From Pseudoscleropodium purum (taxonomy: Eukaryota; Streptophyta; Bryopsida; Hypnales; Brachytheciaceae), in NCBI GenBank assembly GCA_963969395.1, contig OZ017795.1, positions 13,764,001 to 13,828,000 on the forward strand: DNA of 64,000 bases. Reading direction: 5' to 3'. Of the stretch, positions 12,376-22,483 are shown in pieces. A model generated the notes under the pieces. The model saw only the letters and a list, made by a program, of their open reading frames with translations. It was not told the origin of the DNA and did no database searches. Numbering within the stretch: position 1 is the first letter of the stretch; each line of letters starts with the position of its first letter. A program made the position numbers and the translations under genes.

Positions 12376-12541
12376 AATTTTGTTGAAATGGTGGTATTTC
12401 ACAAATTTACCACTTTTATGTTTAATTTGTCACTTGTGCATTTTGAAATCTATACTAGTCCTAGACTTTAAAGCTAAAGAATGAAATGAATGGAAAAAAG
12501 CTTACTAAATATTGCCATTTCAATGAAATTTTCCATGTGTA
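12376..12541. mobile_element. Small MITE, ATTTCGTTAAAATGGCG family, copy 2
   Basis: About 166 bp, with left end AATTTTGTTGAAATGGTGG and a right end whose reverse complement is AATTTCATTGAAATGGCAA. It keeps the internal GGTATTTCACAAATTT-CCAC block and the TGAATGGAAAAA box shared with the copies at 6208 and 42574. It is more AT-rich than those copies, consistent with decay. Confidence 0.5.
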
Positions 12542-13000
12542 CATATTATACATGTCTATGCTTAATATATTGGTTTGGAGATTTAAATTTCAGCACTCAA
12601 AGCAAAGAGGAGTTCTAGACAAATATTGATTGAGTTCTCTCTTTGTTTCATGGTGACTATGTGCTTGAGGAAGCTTAAATGGATAAATAAAATTTTCCAT
12701 TGAGACTATCTAGCTAGGAACGATTTTTTTCATTCACCCCACGTTTTGTCACTATTTTAGAAAATGAAAAGCAATGGATTTTGTAGTAGTAATGATTCAC
12801 CTAATCATGACCCAAAAGTATAGATGCAACATGTATATGTGTCCTACTAGGTGAATTTGAATCTTTGTTTGCCACAACTAAGATTAAAATGCAATTATAA
12901 GTATTTGCTTCTTGAATTCTATTAGAACCAATTTTTGGTTGCCTATGCATGTAACTTGCTTGCGATTAAAGTATGTTTAGGTGTTGTTAATAGTGTGAAG
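12542..13000. other. AT-rich intergenic DNA
   Basis: Nothing that I can support. Confidence 0.4.
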
Positions 13001-13727
13001 GGTAGTTGCAAGAAACACTTGCCAGTTTTGGCTCAAAACAGCCTTATTACTAGAGTTTTGTAACTTTTGGAATAATTTTTTTTTAAATGAAATAAAATAT
13101 GGATAATTTGTAAAGCATTATAAATAGTACATGTGTAAACATTCAAGCTTGAAAAAAATTATCTCTAAAAGTTATGCCCAATAAAAGAGGCCAAGAAAAA
13201 TGTAAGAAAATAGATACTTTTGAATTTGATTTTTAGAAAATAGTATAAAAAAGAAAATAATTAAAAGAAAAAAAAAATATTTTTCTAATCTTTTCTCTAG
13301 TCCCAGTGAACAAAAAATTCATCATAAAAAATTTTCCCTTCTTCATAGTGCTTACGCAAATAGTGTCCACTTTCAACCCATATACAACCCTTACACTGGG
13401 TTTTTTGCCAAAAATCTCATCGAAAATCTTTAGAATGTTAGTTCACTTATAGCAAGTCAAAACCTTGGCTTAAAAATCGCATTTTTAGTCCCCAAATAGG
13501 AGGGAAATCCTCCAAAACAACCAAGGTAGACATCCAATTGGGGCCACCTTAAAAATAGTAAATTATTTTTAAAAAATTGAAAAAATTATTGAATGTCTAA
13601 ATCAACAACACGCACCTTTCCTCCAAATTTCAAATAAAATAGACTTAAATTGCAAAAGTTATGAGGAAAAACACCTCCATGGAGATCAAGGGGACGCAAA
13701 AAATGACAAGTGTTTCTTGCAATCACC
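13001..13727. mobile_element. 727-bp terminal-inverted-repeat element of unassigned superfamily
   Basis: The left end GGTAGTTGCAAGAAACACTT mirrors the right end, whose reverse complement is GGTGATTGCAAGAAACACTT; the similarity continues to about 27 bp. The interior is AT-rich and non-coding. No convincing target duplication is seen, so hAT, Mutator or other origin is open. Confidence 0.55.
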
Positions 13728-16700
13728 TTGAAATTGAATACATTAGGAGATTATGATTCTTTGAAAATTGCAAAACTAAAATAGAAAACTTTTTACTTAA
13801 ATCTACACCTTTTATTTTTATTTTTAAAATCAATATAGGCAATTAATTAATTAGTAGTAGGACAAGGAAAGAATTGCAAAATTTAAAAGGAAAAGTTTTA
13901 ATCAAATAACCACCCTTGTTTAATATTTACACATTCAAAGTCACAAATCATTTATGATCAAGAAGAGTCTTACAAAGCTCCAAAGAATGAATAGAAAGGT
14001 TTTAAAATACATCTTTGTTCTACACTTTTTAATTATAAATTTCATGTCACAAATAATACCAATGAGAAAAATGATTCTTTCAAAATTGCAAAAAATAAAT
14101 AGGTGAGTTCTTACGTAAATTTCTATCCATTATTTTTGAAGAAGATTAACCTTTCATCTATTTTAGGTTAAAATGATTGAATTTATTTATCATTCTTCTT
14201 CCAATGTCAACAACTCTTAAATCATTAATTTCATTAGTGATTAAAAAATTAGGATTATAATTCATATCTGTATGTTATTACAAAATATACAAATGAATAC
14301 AACTTTATATAATAATATATGACAATAAATTGATTAAATAGGTTCATTTTTAGTCATAATATATGTAACCATATAATATAATTAATCATAATATATTATA
14401 AATTTCTAATCATCCATAATTTTATCAGTGACCCCAAATATCCCAACAATGGACATATGTTTTGGAAGTTAAAATAATTAGCTATCAGCTTCTAAAGTGA
14501 ACTTTTTGTTTATAGTTTGGGCATTTAAAGGATGAAGGATGTCACAAGAAAATTACATTCAAAACAGTTGCATAAAAAAATGTCATTCTCCCGTGGAGAG
14601 ATTATCTACAACTTCATATTCAAAAAGCAATAAAGATGAATAATACCTTCACTTTGGGTGCCAAAATCCCTTATGGTGCAAACCAAACTCTGCAAACAAA
14701 TTTGGCACTGCTGGCTAGCTCTCCATTGTGCTGCCTTAAGTCTACAAGCCAGTCAAGTCTTAGCACAAAATATGGATGCAAGAACTTATTAACCCTGGAG
14801 CGCTCCAACATCCAAAATTACTGCTTGGATGAAAGTCATCTAATTTGTGGAGATTCTTTATGAAGTCGTTGTCCTATCCAATGGTTGGATTTGGTGTTAC
14901 TGGAGTTCATATTTTTCTAAAATTACAAATGTGGAAGTGCATCAAGCCAAAAATTGCATTGATTTTAGTTCAAAATTGGATTTGCAAAAATGAGGTCATA
15001 GATTAAAAGAACGCAAAAATTTCAAAAAACCACCACATCAAGAGAACCTTGTTTCAAATCCATTCCAACAAGTTTTACTCAAAAAGTGATAATATTTTGC
15101 TTGTAATTGAATTTAGAAGGAATTTTGAAATTTCCCTTTCAAAATTTATAAAAAAATATTGATGATAGCAATAGTGAATCTAACCATACGGATGGAATCT
15201 ACAATTCAAAATCTACAACTCTTATCAGTATGTCAATTCCAAAATATTCTTCCAAATAGCACTTTATAACAATTTTCCCCAAATCATCAATTTTGGAAAA
15301 GGATCCAGACGTTTAGGGGTTAATGGCTCTTGCATGAAATCTTACATGCTTTCCAAAACACCCATAACCATTAGATTGCAAAAGCTTCCAATATAATCTT
15401 CATACCAAATTGGAAAACATTAGCATCAAACAATTAGCATTCATGCCAGGGTAATCTACTTCACTATTCCACCTGTTCAATTTTGAAAGCAACAGAGAGA
15501 ACATTATATGTCACACTAAATTCAATAAAAGTGCACAAAGCCTTGTGCATTTTTTTCTGCCTTGAAAATCCCAGTCCACCTATACAGCCTTCAATATTAG
15601 ATCTATGTGCTTCTAAGCTTAACATGAGACTTAAAACTTGATGGAAGAAGCAGATCACTATCCACTAACTTTACCAGGACCATTTTTGTGCAAAAAATGC
15701 TTGGAATGAATTTACAATTAGTCCACATATCCAAAACTTGAGGCACTTTTAAGGAATTAAAGTCAGTCTTAAATAAGAACTTAGAATATCCAGACATCGC
15801 AACAAATGTAGGAAAGGAAGAAACCTCCTGGTAAGATGAGCTGTGACACCCAAACATGTCTTGCACTTATAATTTGACAATATAAGAAATGTACTTACAT
15901 AAATCATTGCCATCCATTTTGCATTGTCAACAAATTCCACATGCTTTGAGTCTTCTGGATCATCTTTTGTCCTATCCACCACTTAATAAGAGGCCTTCCT
16001 CTTTTAAGTTTTAATTTTTGATGAGGAGCCTCTAGTGTTCATCCAAAACTTGGGTCATCATATCTGCATAATCAGATTCAGCTGTACCATTTCGACCAAG
16101 TTCCTTGTATCTAATTCTATGTTCTTCAGTTTCCAATTTAGTAATATCAAATATTCTAGATACCCTAGATATCCTAGATATCCTACACTTGGATTGATCT
16201 ACCTTTCTTTCTAATGACAAAATTAACTATGGACCATGAGCCAACGATGTATGTATATTGAAACAAGCAATTAAGGTAAATCAACCCATAATAGTTAGAT
16301 GATCTATGATAGACACTTAGGAAATGACCTCAATATGTTTTTTTCAGTTTGTGAGATTTTGGCTTTCAATGCATATTTTATATGACAATAATGGAGTGAT
16401 TATTGACTTCATTAGGATTTTCTAATTTTTCAGTGAGAAATCATTGTAAGAATTGACTTTCTAGTTCTTCCATGTTAGAAAATACCAAGACTACTTTAGG
16501 TGAGCAAAATGAGCATGATAGATTTAGATTTTGTTGGTTCCAAAGTAATCTACACACTCTCTCGGACAAAGATGCATTGAACACTTAAAAAATTCATAGC
16601 AAATTCATATTGTGTCAAAAGAACATAATTTCAATTGTTCTCATTGTTTCTCATATTTGCACATCTGTGGAAAAAAAATTGAAAATTTCAACAACCACAT

Positions 16701-17129
16701 GAGGTCAAACTCCTAATTTTGACCATCATAGGCTATTTTACCTTAGGCTGAATTTGATTTATACTAAGTAGAGATAAACTATCTATTGAAAAGTGGCAGT
16801 AACTACCAGTACACATTCACTTAAAGTTTCATGACTATGTTGTCACCAAAATGCTCAAAAATTGTCATTTTTAGTATAAGTAACAAATTTTTGAATAAAA
16901 AGCTAAACATGACCATTTGTTTAATCTTAGTGTCTTTCAAGATACCTGTTGGGATGGTTGCCAACAAAATCATGGCCTTGTGGCATATCAACTTCATGGC
17001 AAGGCTGAACATCACCATCCACTTAATATGGATTTTCCAAAATTGGGTCTTGTACACATTAAAAGCCAATTCATGCCCTATAATTTACAATTGTTTATAA
17101 CCAAGATACTCTATCAACCTTTGATGAAT
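13728..17129. other. AT-rich DNA with no recognisable gene
   Basis: Short frames (14636-14863 plus strand; 15464-16220 minus strand) look weakly protein-like but match no family I recognise and are full of stops. The end near 16830-17129 may be decayed upstream sequence of the adjacent LINE. Confidence 0.3.
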
Positions 17130-18016
17130 CCAATTGGAACAAATCCTTACAAGCTATTCATTCCATCAAAGGTAGTCTCAAAAATTATCTATGGAGCGGC
17201 ATAGAAAATTCCTCTTGATCTAGGGTTAGTTGGGATGATTGTTGCCTCCCCAAATCTCTTGGTGGACTTTAATTGCTTGACCCAAAAGTCTCCCTTTGCA
17301 CTTTATTAGCCAAATGGATTCTCTTTGTAATTGAACGAGACATTTCTAACTTAAAAATTCTTCTTAGATATAGAATACCTAGGATGAAATGCCATCCCAA
17401 ATGTGGATACTGGTTTCCCTTCCATTCTTGGCTAATGGTCCATAGACCATCTATTTCATGAGGTTTAAGGGTTTGGAACTGTATTACTGTTGTCTACAGA
17501 TTCTTGGTCAAACATATTGAATATATTCTAGCCAGAAACTCCAATGAAGTTCTTACAACTAGCCTCTAGTGGTCTACAAGTTTCATTGGGTGCAACTTTA
17601 ATTTTACATTATAGTGAACTAGGATTCTTGCCCAAAGTAGCATGTGCACAATTGGTGATATTTGGGACTATTAACTGCATGAGTTTAAATCATGGGAGGA
17701 TATTTCCTCCAAGTTCCCACTCCATGACATTGAACATCACCATTGGTTCTTTCTTATCTCAAAAATTCCCTATGATTGGTTGAGTTGGTTTACTAGACAT
17801 TCTTCACATGTCTTAGAAGATGAATGGGTTGGTTTATTCGAACACCTAGAGGATACAATTCCTCTCTTGACATGGAAACCTGATACCTTTGATCTTAACC
17901 TCTTACAACCTCAAATTCAAGCTTTCTCTCTTCCAGGAATGGTAACTAAGGCAATAGTTGGAAAACCTTCAAATTTTCTTTCTCTCATCCCACCTTCATA
18001 CGAAATACAAGAATAT
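17130..18016 (+). pseudogene. LINE ORF2 remnant, part 1 (reverse-transcriptase C-terminal region)
   Basis: Read in one main plus-strand frame with several stops, this segment matches the region after the reverse transcriptase of plant non-LTR retrotransposons: NYLWSG, then SWDDCCLPKSLGGL, then LLAKWI. The family pattern is LWxG...W...C.PK..GGLGL...N.ALLAKW. The frame continues as SSHVLEDEWVGLFEHLED at 17804-17857 until the chromovirus insertion at 18017-18021. The continuation resumes at 22484. It is a dead copy with several stop codons. The target-site CAAGG duplication shows the LINE was already present when the LTR element inserted. Confidence 0.7.
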
Positions 18017-18021
18017 CAAGG

Positions 18022-18305
18022 TGTAAGAGTATAGATGTCAAAACAAACATATACTACTGAGTAAAATATAATATTAATCTAGAAATTAAGTTTACAATGA
18101 ATAAGTGTTTACTTATATACTAATCTCTGTCTAGCTTTTACTTTAACTAACTAAAAGTAAACTTTAAGTTCTATCTTTAAACTGAAAGTAAACTTTAAGT
18201 TCTATCTTTAAACTGAAAGTAAACTTTAAGTTCTATCTTTGAACTGAAGTTATCTTAGACTAGCGAGTGTACATCCGAGCTTCTAACTGGGCTTAGCCCA
18301 TGACA
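18022..18305 (-). repeat. 3' LTR of the chromovirus (284 bp)
   Basis: It is collinear with the 5' LTR at 22262-22483. It is 62 bp longer because a 31-bp unit (AAAGTAAACTTTAAGTTC plus TATCTTTAAACTG) occurs three times (about 18152-18245) against once in the 5' LTR. It has TG...CA ends. Confidence 0.93.
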
Positions 18306-18327
18306 TATGCCTCCTCCTCCTCCTCCG
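18306..18327 (-). other. Polypurine tract of the chromovirus
   Basis: In the sense direction a run of GGA repeats (GGAGGAGGAGGAGGAGGC) ends four bases before the 3' LTR. This is the expected position of the plus-strand primer for reverse transcription. Confidence 0.8.
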
Positions 18328-18330
18328 TAA

Positions 18331-18792
18331 CTAAGAAGGGAGGAGAAGATCTGCCCAAGGAACAACTAAGCCTACATCTCGCAAAGAGCGCTTATAATCA
18401 TCCAAGGCCACTGCATCTTGCAAATGACGTAATGGTTCCCAAGTGGGCTCGGGCCAGCCAAGCCATTTCACAAGTAATTGCCAACTACGTCCTCGGCGCC
18501 GATGTCGCAATATCCGTTCAACTGTGTACTCGCCGTCATTATTAGTAGTGGCATCTGAAGGATCTAGTGGATTGTGCAAAACAATACCAGGCTCATTATC
18601 ATGTGCTAATTGAGAAGGCAAAGGATCCGCTCCTGCCGTCTTAACCAAACTCTTATAGAAAACAGGATGAATACCGGGAGGAGTATTCAAACGAACCGCA
18701 TGTGTACCAACACATTCAAGCACGCGATAAGGAAGGGCAATCCAATCGAGCTTCTTGATCGGCCGTGTTGTATTGATGTTCTTCAATTTCAA
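18331..18792 (-). pseudogene. Chromovirus pol C-terminus with chromodomain
   Basis: The frame opens directly after a stop (TAG at 18793-18795) that separates it from integrase. It begins with the integrase C-terminal KLDWIALPYRVL block, with its conserved beta-barrel strand FYKSLVK shortly after. A chromodomain closes the protein: EYTVERILRHRRRGRSWQLL, then VKWLGWPEPTWEPLRHL. The three aromatic positions of a chromodomain pocket are represented by the Y, W and W of this block. Chromodomains in these elements bind modified histones and steer integration into heterochromatin (known for the family). The frame otherwise reads through to integrase, so a single nonsense change split the protein. 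Confidence 0.88.
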
Positions 18793-19944
18793 CTAGACAC
18801 GATCACCCGGACAAAAGACTTCGGCCACGGAACGTCGTGCGTTAGATTGACGTTCTTGATTTTCTTGCGCAATCGCCATTGCTGTTTTCGCCATATCAGC
18901 ACCATGACTCCATTGCTCAACAAGCTTATGTCCCTTCTTCGCCGGTGATAAGGAAGATCCTTGCTCCTCAGGTATGGTAAAATCCATAAGAGATTGATGA
19001 AAGCTGTGAGTCATAAAAAATGATGACATACCTGTGGACTGCGTTACCCGATTATTCAATGCCATCATTGCTATTGGCAACTGAAGAGCCCAATCGTCTT
19101 GTTCAAATGCAGTGAAGATGCGAAGGTATGTTTCAAGCTCTTGATTGGCACGCTCCATTGCACCGTCCGTCTCTGGATGAAAGGTTGTCGACAATCTCCA
19201 TGTGATCTTCAGCAATCGACACACTTCTCCCCACATCATACTCACAAATTGACTGCCGCGGTCAGAAACGATTGCGTTCGGTAGTCCGTGATGTTGAAAA
19301 ACTTGCTCTAAGAGTTTTTGAGTCACATCAATAGCACGAATTTCCTTCATTGGCACAGCAATGATGGATTTGGACAAACGGTCCGTCACAACTAAGATAT
19401 TCGTATAAGTGTTACTTGGTGCCAAGCCGGTAATAAAGTCGATGGAAAGTTCCGTCCATATCCGTGCGGGAATTGGCATAGGTTTTAATAAACCTTGCTT
19501 TTGCTCAGGCCAAATCTTAGATTTTCCACAGACATTACAATTTCGTACAAATCTTCGAACGTCTTGAGTCATTCCAGGCCACGTATATTTGCGTGCGAGC
19601 AAGTCTCATGTTCCTTCATGACCTGGATGTCCAGCCAATGGTGAGTCATGAATAGACTGAATCAATCGCGTTCGAAGTGGTTCGTACGCCGGTATCCATA
19701 TTCGTCCACGCCAACGTAGCCGATGGGCTCCATCTACAGAGCATTCACTAATTGTGATCAGTAGGCCCCATTCTTTTGGTAGTCGGCGTTCGCCATCCAT
19801 AACAGCCTTCCGCATCTTCCAATATCGATGATTCGTTTTGAGTCCAGCATCCCACAATGCAATCATCTCTGCGTCTGCAAATGGACATATGGGACGTGGT
19901 GTCATCATTGACTCCGTAGCCGCGATTTCCTTTTCCGAATCCAT
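18793..19944 (-). pseudogene. Chromovirus integrase (HHCC zinc finger and DDE core)
   Basis: Two segments in the same frame are separated by a TGA at 19606-19608. The upstream part ends in IHDSPLAGHPGHEGT, the histidine half of the integrase zinc finger; the cysteine half RNCNVCG follows. The catalytic core shows SIDFITGL (first Asp), VSDRGSQF (second Asp) and GAMERANQELE (Glu), in the normal order and spacing. It joins new element DNA to the host chromosome. The TGA replaces a likely arginine codon (CGA), and a frameshift near 19945 separates it from the RNase H tail. It ends at TAG 18793-18795 in place of a likely tryptophan. Confidence 0.9.
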
Positions 19945-20108
19945 GCGGATTTTGCAACCACTTTCAAAGCGTTACCATCTCCTTCCAATAGTTGATGATG
20001 TCGGTTCATGATCCGATCATCATTCGTATCGTTGGGAGTGTCTTGTTCGCGACGAGAAAGTGCATTTGATTGAACTTACTCTCTTCCAGGTTTATGCACT
20101 ATTTCAAA
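19945..20108 (-). pseudogene. Tail of chromovirus RNase H and linker, downstream of the MITE
   Basis: Sense reading gives FEIVHKPGRE, then a stop, then SNALSRREQD, the classic end of the gypsy RNase H domain. The matching upstream part (MRWAYELNDFSFEI) lies on the other side of the inserted MITE, near 20452-20493. Confidence 0.75.
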
Positions 20109-20443
20109 CAGGGTTGACGAATTTCAACGTCCGCCCCAAAATAGCGTCCGTTTTCCGGACGTCCGGACGCACGGACGCTAGCGGACGCAGCGTCCCGACC
20201 GCCGTCGGAAAGCGGACGGGCGGGGCGGGGCGGACGGACGGGGCGGACGGCCCAACCGCCCGAGGCAGACGCCCAGATCGTGCGGACCAGATCAGTCCGC
20301 ATGTCGATCGGACGGCCATAATCGGGCGGACGGACAGGCGGACGGGGTGGACGGGGGACAGGCGGACGCTGCGTCCGCCAGGACGCGAATGTCAACGGAC
20401 GCTGCGGACACAACGTCCGCGTCCGGACGTCCTGTCAACCCTG
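20109..20443. mobile_element. GC-rich hAT-type MITE, copy 1, inside the chromovirus
   Basis: 335 bp with ends CAGGGTTGAC and GTCAACCCTG, and flanks ATTTCAAA and ATCTCAAA (7 of 8 matching), consistent with an 8-bp duplication of hAT elements. It is very GC-rich and packed with GGACG/CGTCC motifs, which gives it extensive self-complementarity. It has no transposase. Long open frames in both strands here are artefacts of composition. Confidence 0.85.
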
Positions 20444-20967
20444 ATCTCAAAGCTAAAGTCATTCAACTCATAAGCCCAACGCATTTGCCGCTCTCCCAAA
20501 TGTTGCTTCTTTCGGAAATGAGCCAAATTACGATGGTCCGATATAATGGGTCGAGTCTTGACGATCATCTTGAAAGGCTTCCGAATGCAAACCTCATCTT
20601 TAGCAAGTCGAATGCTAGCGTCATGTCGCTCCATCCAGCCTTTTCCAAAGATGACATTATCAATTTGTCCAGGAATAACATATGCAACAATCCTTTCTTC
20701 TATACCGTTGATATCAACTTTAAATGTTGCTATGCATTGAATCATAGGTTGCTCCTTTATGGTTGTAACTTGTTCGAGGGGTCTTGGTTTGATTGGTGAA
20801 GAATCTAATCCGTTCTTCTTAACAAATTGCTCAGACACAGTTGCGAAGCATTGGCATCCAGAGTCGCATAAAGCACGAGTGGATAAAATTGAATTGATCA
20901 AAATATCAATGTACATACCATCCGTGTCAAGATTCTTATGTGAACGCCAACTTTTCAACTTCAACAA
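20444..20967 (-). pseudogene. Chromovirus aspartic protease fused by deletion to RNase H
   Basis: A retropepsin-like domain: ILINSILSTRALCDSG contains the D-S-G active-site triad, and the domain ends around VIPGQIDNVIFGKGWMERHD. After about 20 more residues the frame runs directly into SDHRNLAHFRKKQHLGERQM, which is the RNase H region that normally follows some 400 residues of reverse transcriptase. The RT core has therefore been lost by an in-frame deletion near 20550. The protease would cleave Gag-Pol. The reading frame opens with a TTG near 20967 and has no ATG, because it continues from gag-pol upstream. Confidence 0.85.
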
Positions 20968-21005
20968 CTTGCCTACACGCTTCCGACTGAGTCTTTTGCC
21001 GAAAG

Positions 21006-22070
21006 CTACTCGTTTTCCGATCCCATCTCAGAGTCAGAAGTCTCCACCTCTTTGACCTCCTCTATGACAACATTACTCTTCTTTTTGACTGCACGCACCT
21101 TTGTGGTCTTCTCCGCGTCTTCTTTTTTAATCTTTCCTTGGGCATCACCCTTCTTTGACAAACAATCATTCGCGCGGTGGCCACGCTTCAAACATAAAAA
21201 ACATCGACCTTCATGTCGGCACTTCTCTTGTTCATCTGGCGTTAGGCGTCTTCGAAGCTTTCCTACTTGAACGGTAGGCGTCCAATCCATCTCATCTCCA
21301 TCGAGCCACACGCGATTTGTTGTTGCCATCAGAGATGCACGGCCTTTCTGATATTGAAGGCAATCGAGTTGAGAACCAACTACCAACAAAGCCTGCACAA
21401 AAGTGCCGTAGTGAACATACATGACGGGCCCGATCATCGCGCGTTGCATCTCCACGTTGAGAGCACCTCGAAGATATCCAATTTTCACCATGTCAGGAAC
21501 CATGGTAAACTAACTTTCACCAAGCTCTTTCTCAAACTTGGGCAAAAATGTTGCAAACGATTCTCTGCCTTGCTTCATCGCCTGAAGCCTATTCAACGCC
21601 CGCGCCGCTGCATTTGGGTCGATAAAAACGCTGTTAAGATGTTGAACAAAAGTTCTTGCATTACAGTCCGGTTGGTTTTGGTAGAATGATACTACCATCA
21701 ACTGCGCTTTTGCCTCCATCCTAGTGAACAAATACGCCACTTGGTCTTGGGGTGTCCCGAGTACTGCCCCATCAATTCGAAGCTTGTTATCAGCTTCGAC
21801 CTTCCACATCGGGTAGCTCTTCCGACTACCATCGAACTTCGAGATGTCCGACAATCGTTTACGCAACGAAGGAGCAGTAACTCCATACTGCTGTTGTTGC
21901 AAAGATTGCGGCATCATTTGTGACGAAGATGGACCTCCCAATTGCTTTTCAGCAAGTTCTGAACGCAACCTCATAATCTCCCGTCAATAGTCCTCCTCCG
22001 TATATTCTTCTTGCTGCTGCTTCTGTAAGATCTCCTCGTTCTCCTCGTTGAAAAGCGCGCTGTCTTCCAT
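21006..22070 (-). pseudogene. Chromovirus gag with CCHC zinc knuckle
   Basis: The start is the ATG at 22068-22070, MEDSALFNEENEEILQ in the sense direction. A glutamine- and glutamate-rich N-terminus is followed by the capsid-like region (FDGSRKSYPMWKVEADNKL ... FLPKFEKELGES). The nucleocapsid then has one zinc knuckle, CFLCLKRGHRANDC (C-x2-C-x4-H-x4-C), and a lysine-rich tail. Two in-frame stops break it: TGA at 21984-21986 and TAG at 21510-21512. Gag forms the particle and binds element RNA. Confidence 0.88.
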
Positions 22071-22248
22071 CTCCAAAAGGTAGACACGCCTCAACCAATG
22101 TCTTCAAGCTTCGCAAAGCTTTCCTTTGCGTCCCAGTTCTGTAGTCGTCTCCTATCGTTACTACGAGGGTGGATAAAGTCCTCAATCAACTCGTCCAAGT
22201 TTTGCCGTTTGAAAAGCAAGGGTGGATTAAGCCCCTTCAAAGAGAGTG

Positions 22249-22261
22249 AATTTCTGGATTA
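22249..22261 (-). other. Self-complementary primer-binding site
   Basis: Directly adjoining the 5' LTR, the sense strand reads TAATCCAGAAATT. This is perfectly complementary over 13 nt to AATTTCTGGATTA in the same LTR (22327 down to 22315). It does not resemble the tRNA-Met site usual for plant gypsy elements. See findings. Confidence 0.7.
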
Positions 22262-22483
22262 TGTAAGAGTATAGATGTCAAAACAAACATATACTACTGA
22301 GTAAAATATAATATTAATCCAGAAATTAAGTTTACAATGAATGAGTGTTTACTTATATACTAATCTCTGTCTAGCTTTTACTTTAACTAACTAAAAGTAA
22401 ACTTTAAGTTCTATCTTTGAATTGAAGTTATCTTAGACTAGCGAGTGTACATCCAAGCTTCTAACTGGGCTTTGCCCATGACA
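22262..22483 (-). repeat. 5' LTR of the chromovirus (222 bp)
   Basis: It has TGT...ACA ends, a single copy of the 31-bp unit, and adjoins the CAAGG duplication at 22484-22488. It carries the likely promoter: a TATATAAG box (22352-22359) about 32 nt before AATTTCTGGATTA. Confidence 0.93.
22352..22359 (-). promoter_or_regulatory. TATA box of the LTR promoter
   Basis: TATATAAG in the sense direction. A start 32 nt downstream would fall at 22327, exactly where the 13-nt sequence complementary to the primer-binding site begins. Confidence 0.6.

Larger units (their letters stand above)
18022..22483 (-). mobile_element. Ty3/gypsy chromovirus (4,462 bp), degenerate, reverse transcriptase deleted, nested in a LINE
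   Basis: A complete insertion on the minus strand: two LTRs begin TGT and end ACA, and are flanked by the 5-bp duplication CAAGG (18017-18021 and 22484-22488). Internal order in the sense direction is primer-binding site, gag with a CCHC knuckle, aspartic protease, a short RNase H tail, integrase with HHCC and DDE motifs, chromodomain, polypurine tract. That order is diagnostic of chromoviruses. The reverse-transcriptase core is missing: protease sequence runs straight into the end of RNase H. A GC-rich hAT MITE (20109-20443) then broke the RNase H tail. Several in-frame stops are present, so it cannot move unaided. LTRs differ at about 5 of 222 aligned positions plus a repeat-number change, suggesting a fairly young insertion. 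Confidence 0.93.

Noticed and set aside
20060..20473. Long plus- and minus-strand frames rich in Arg, Pro, Gly and Asp
   Set aside because: They arise from the GC-rich repeats of the hAT MITE, which lack stop codons in most frames; similar frames appear in the sister copy at 22953-23273.
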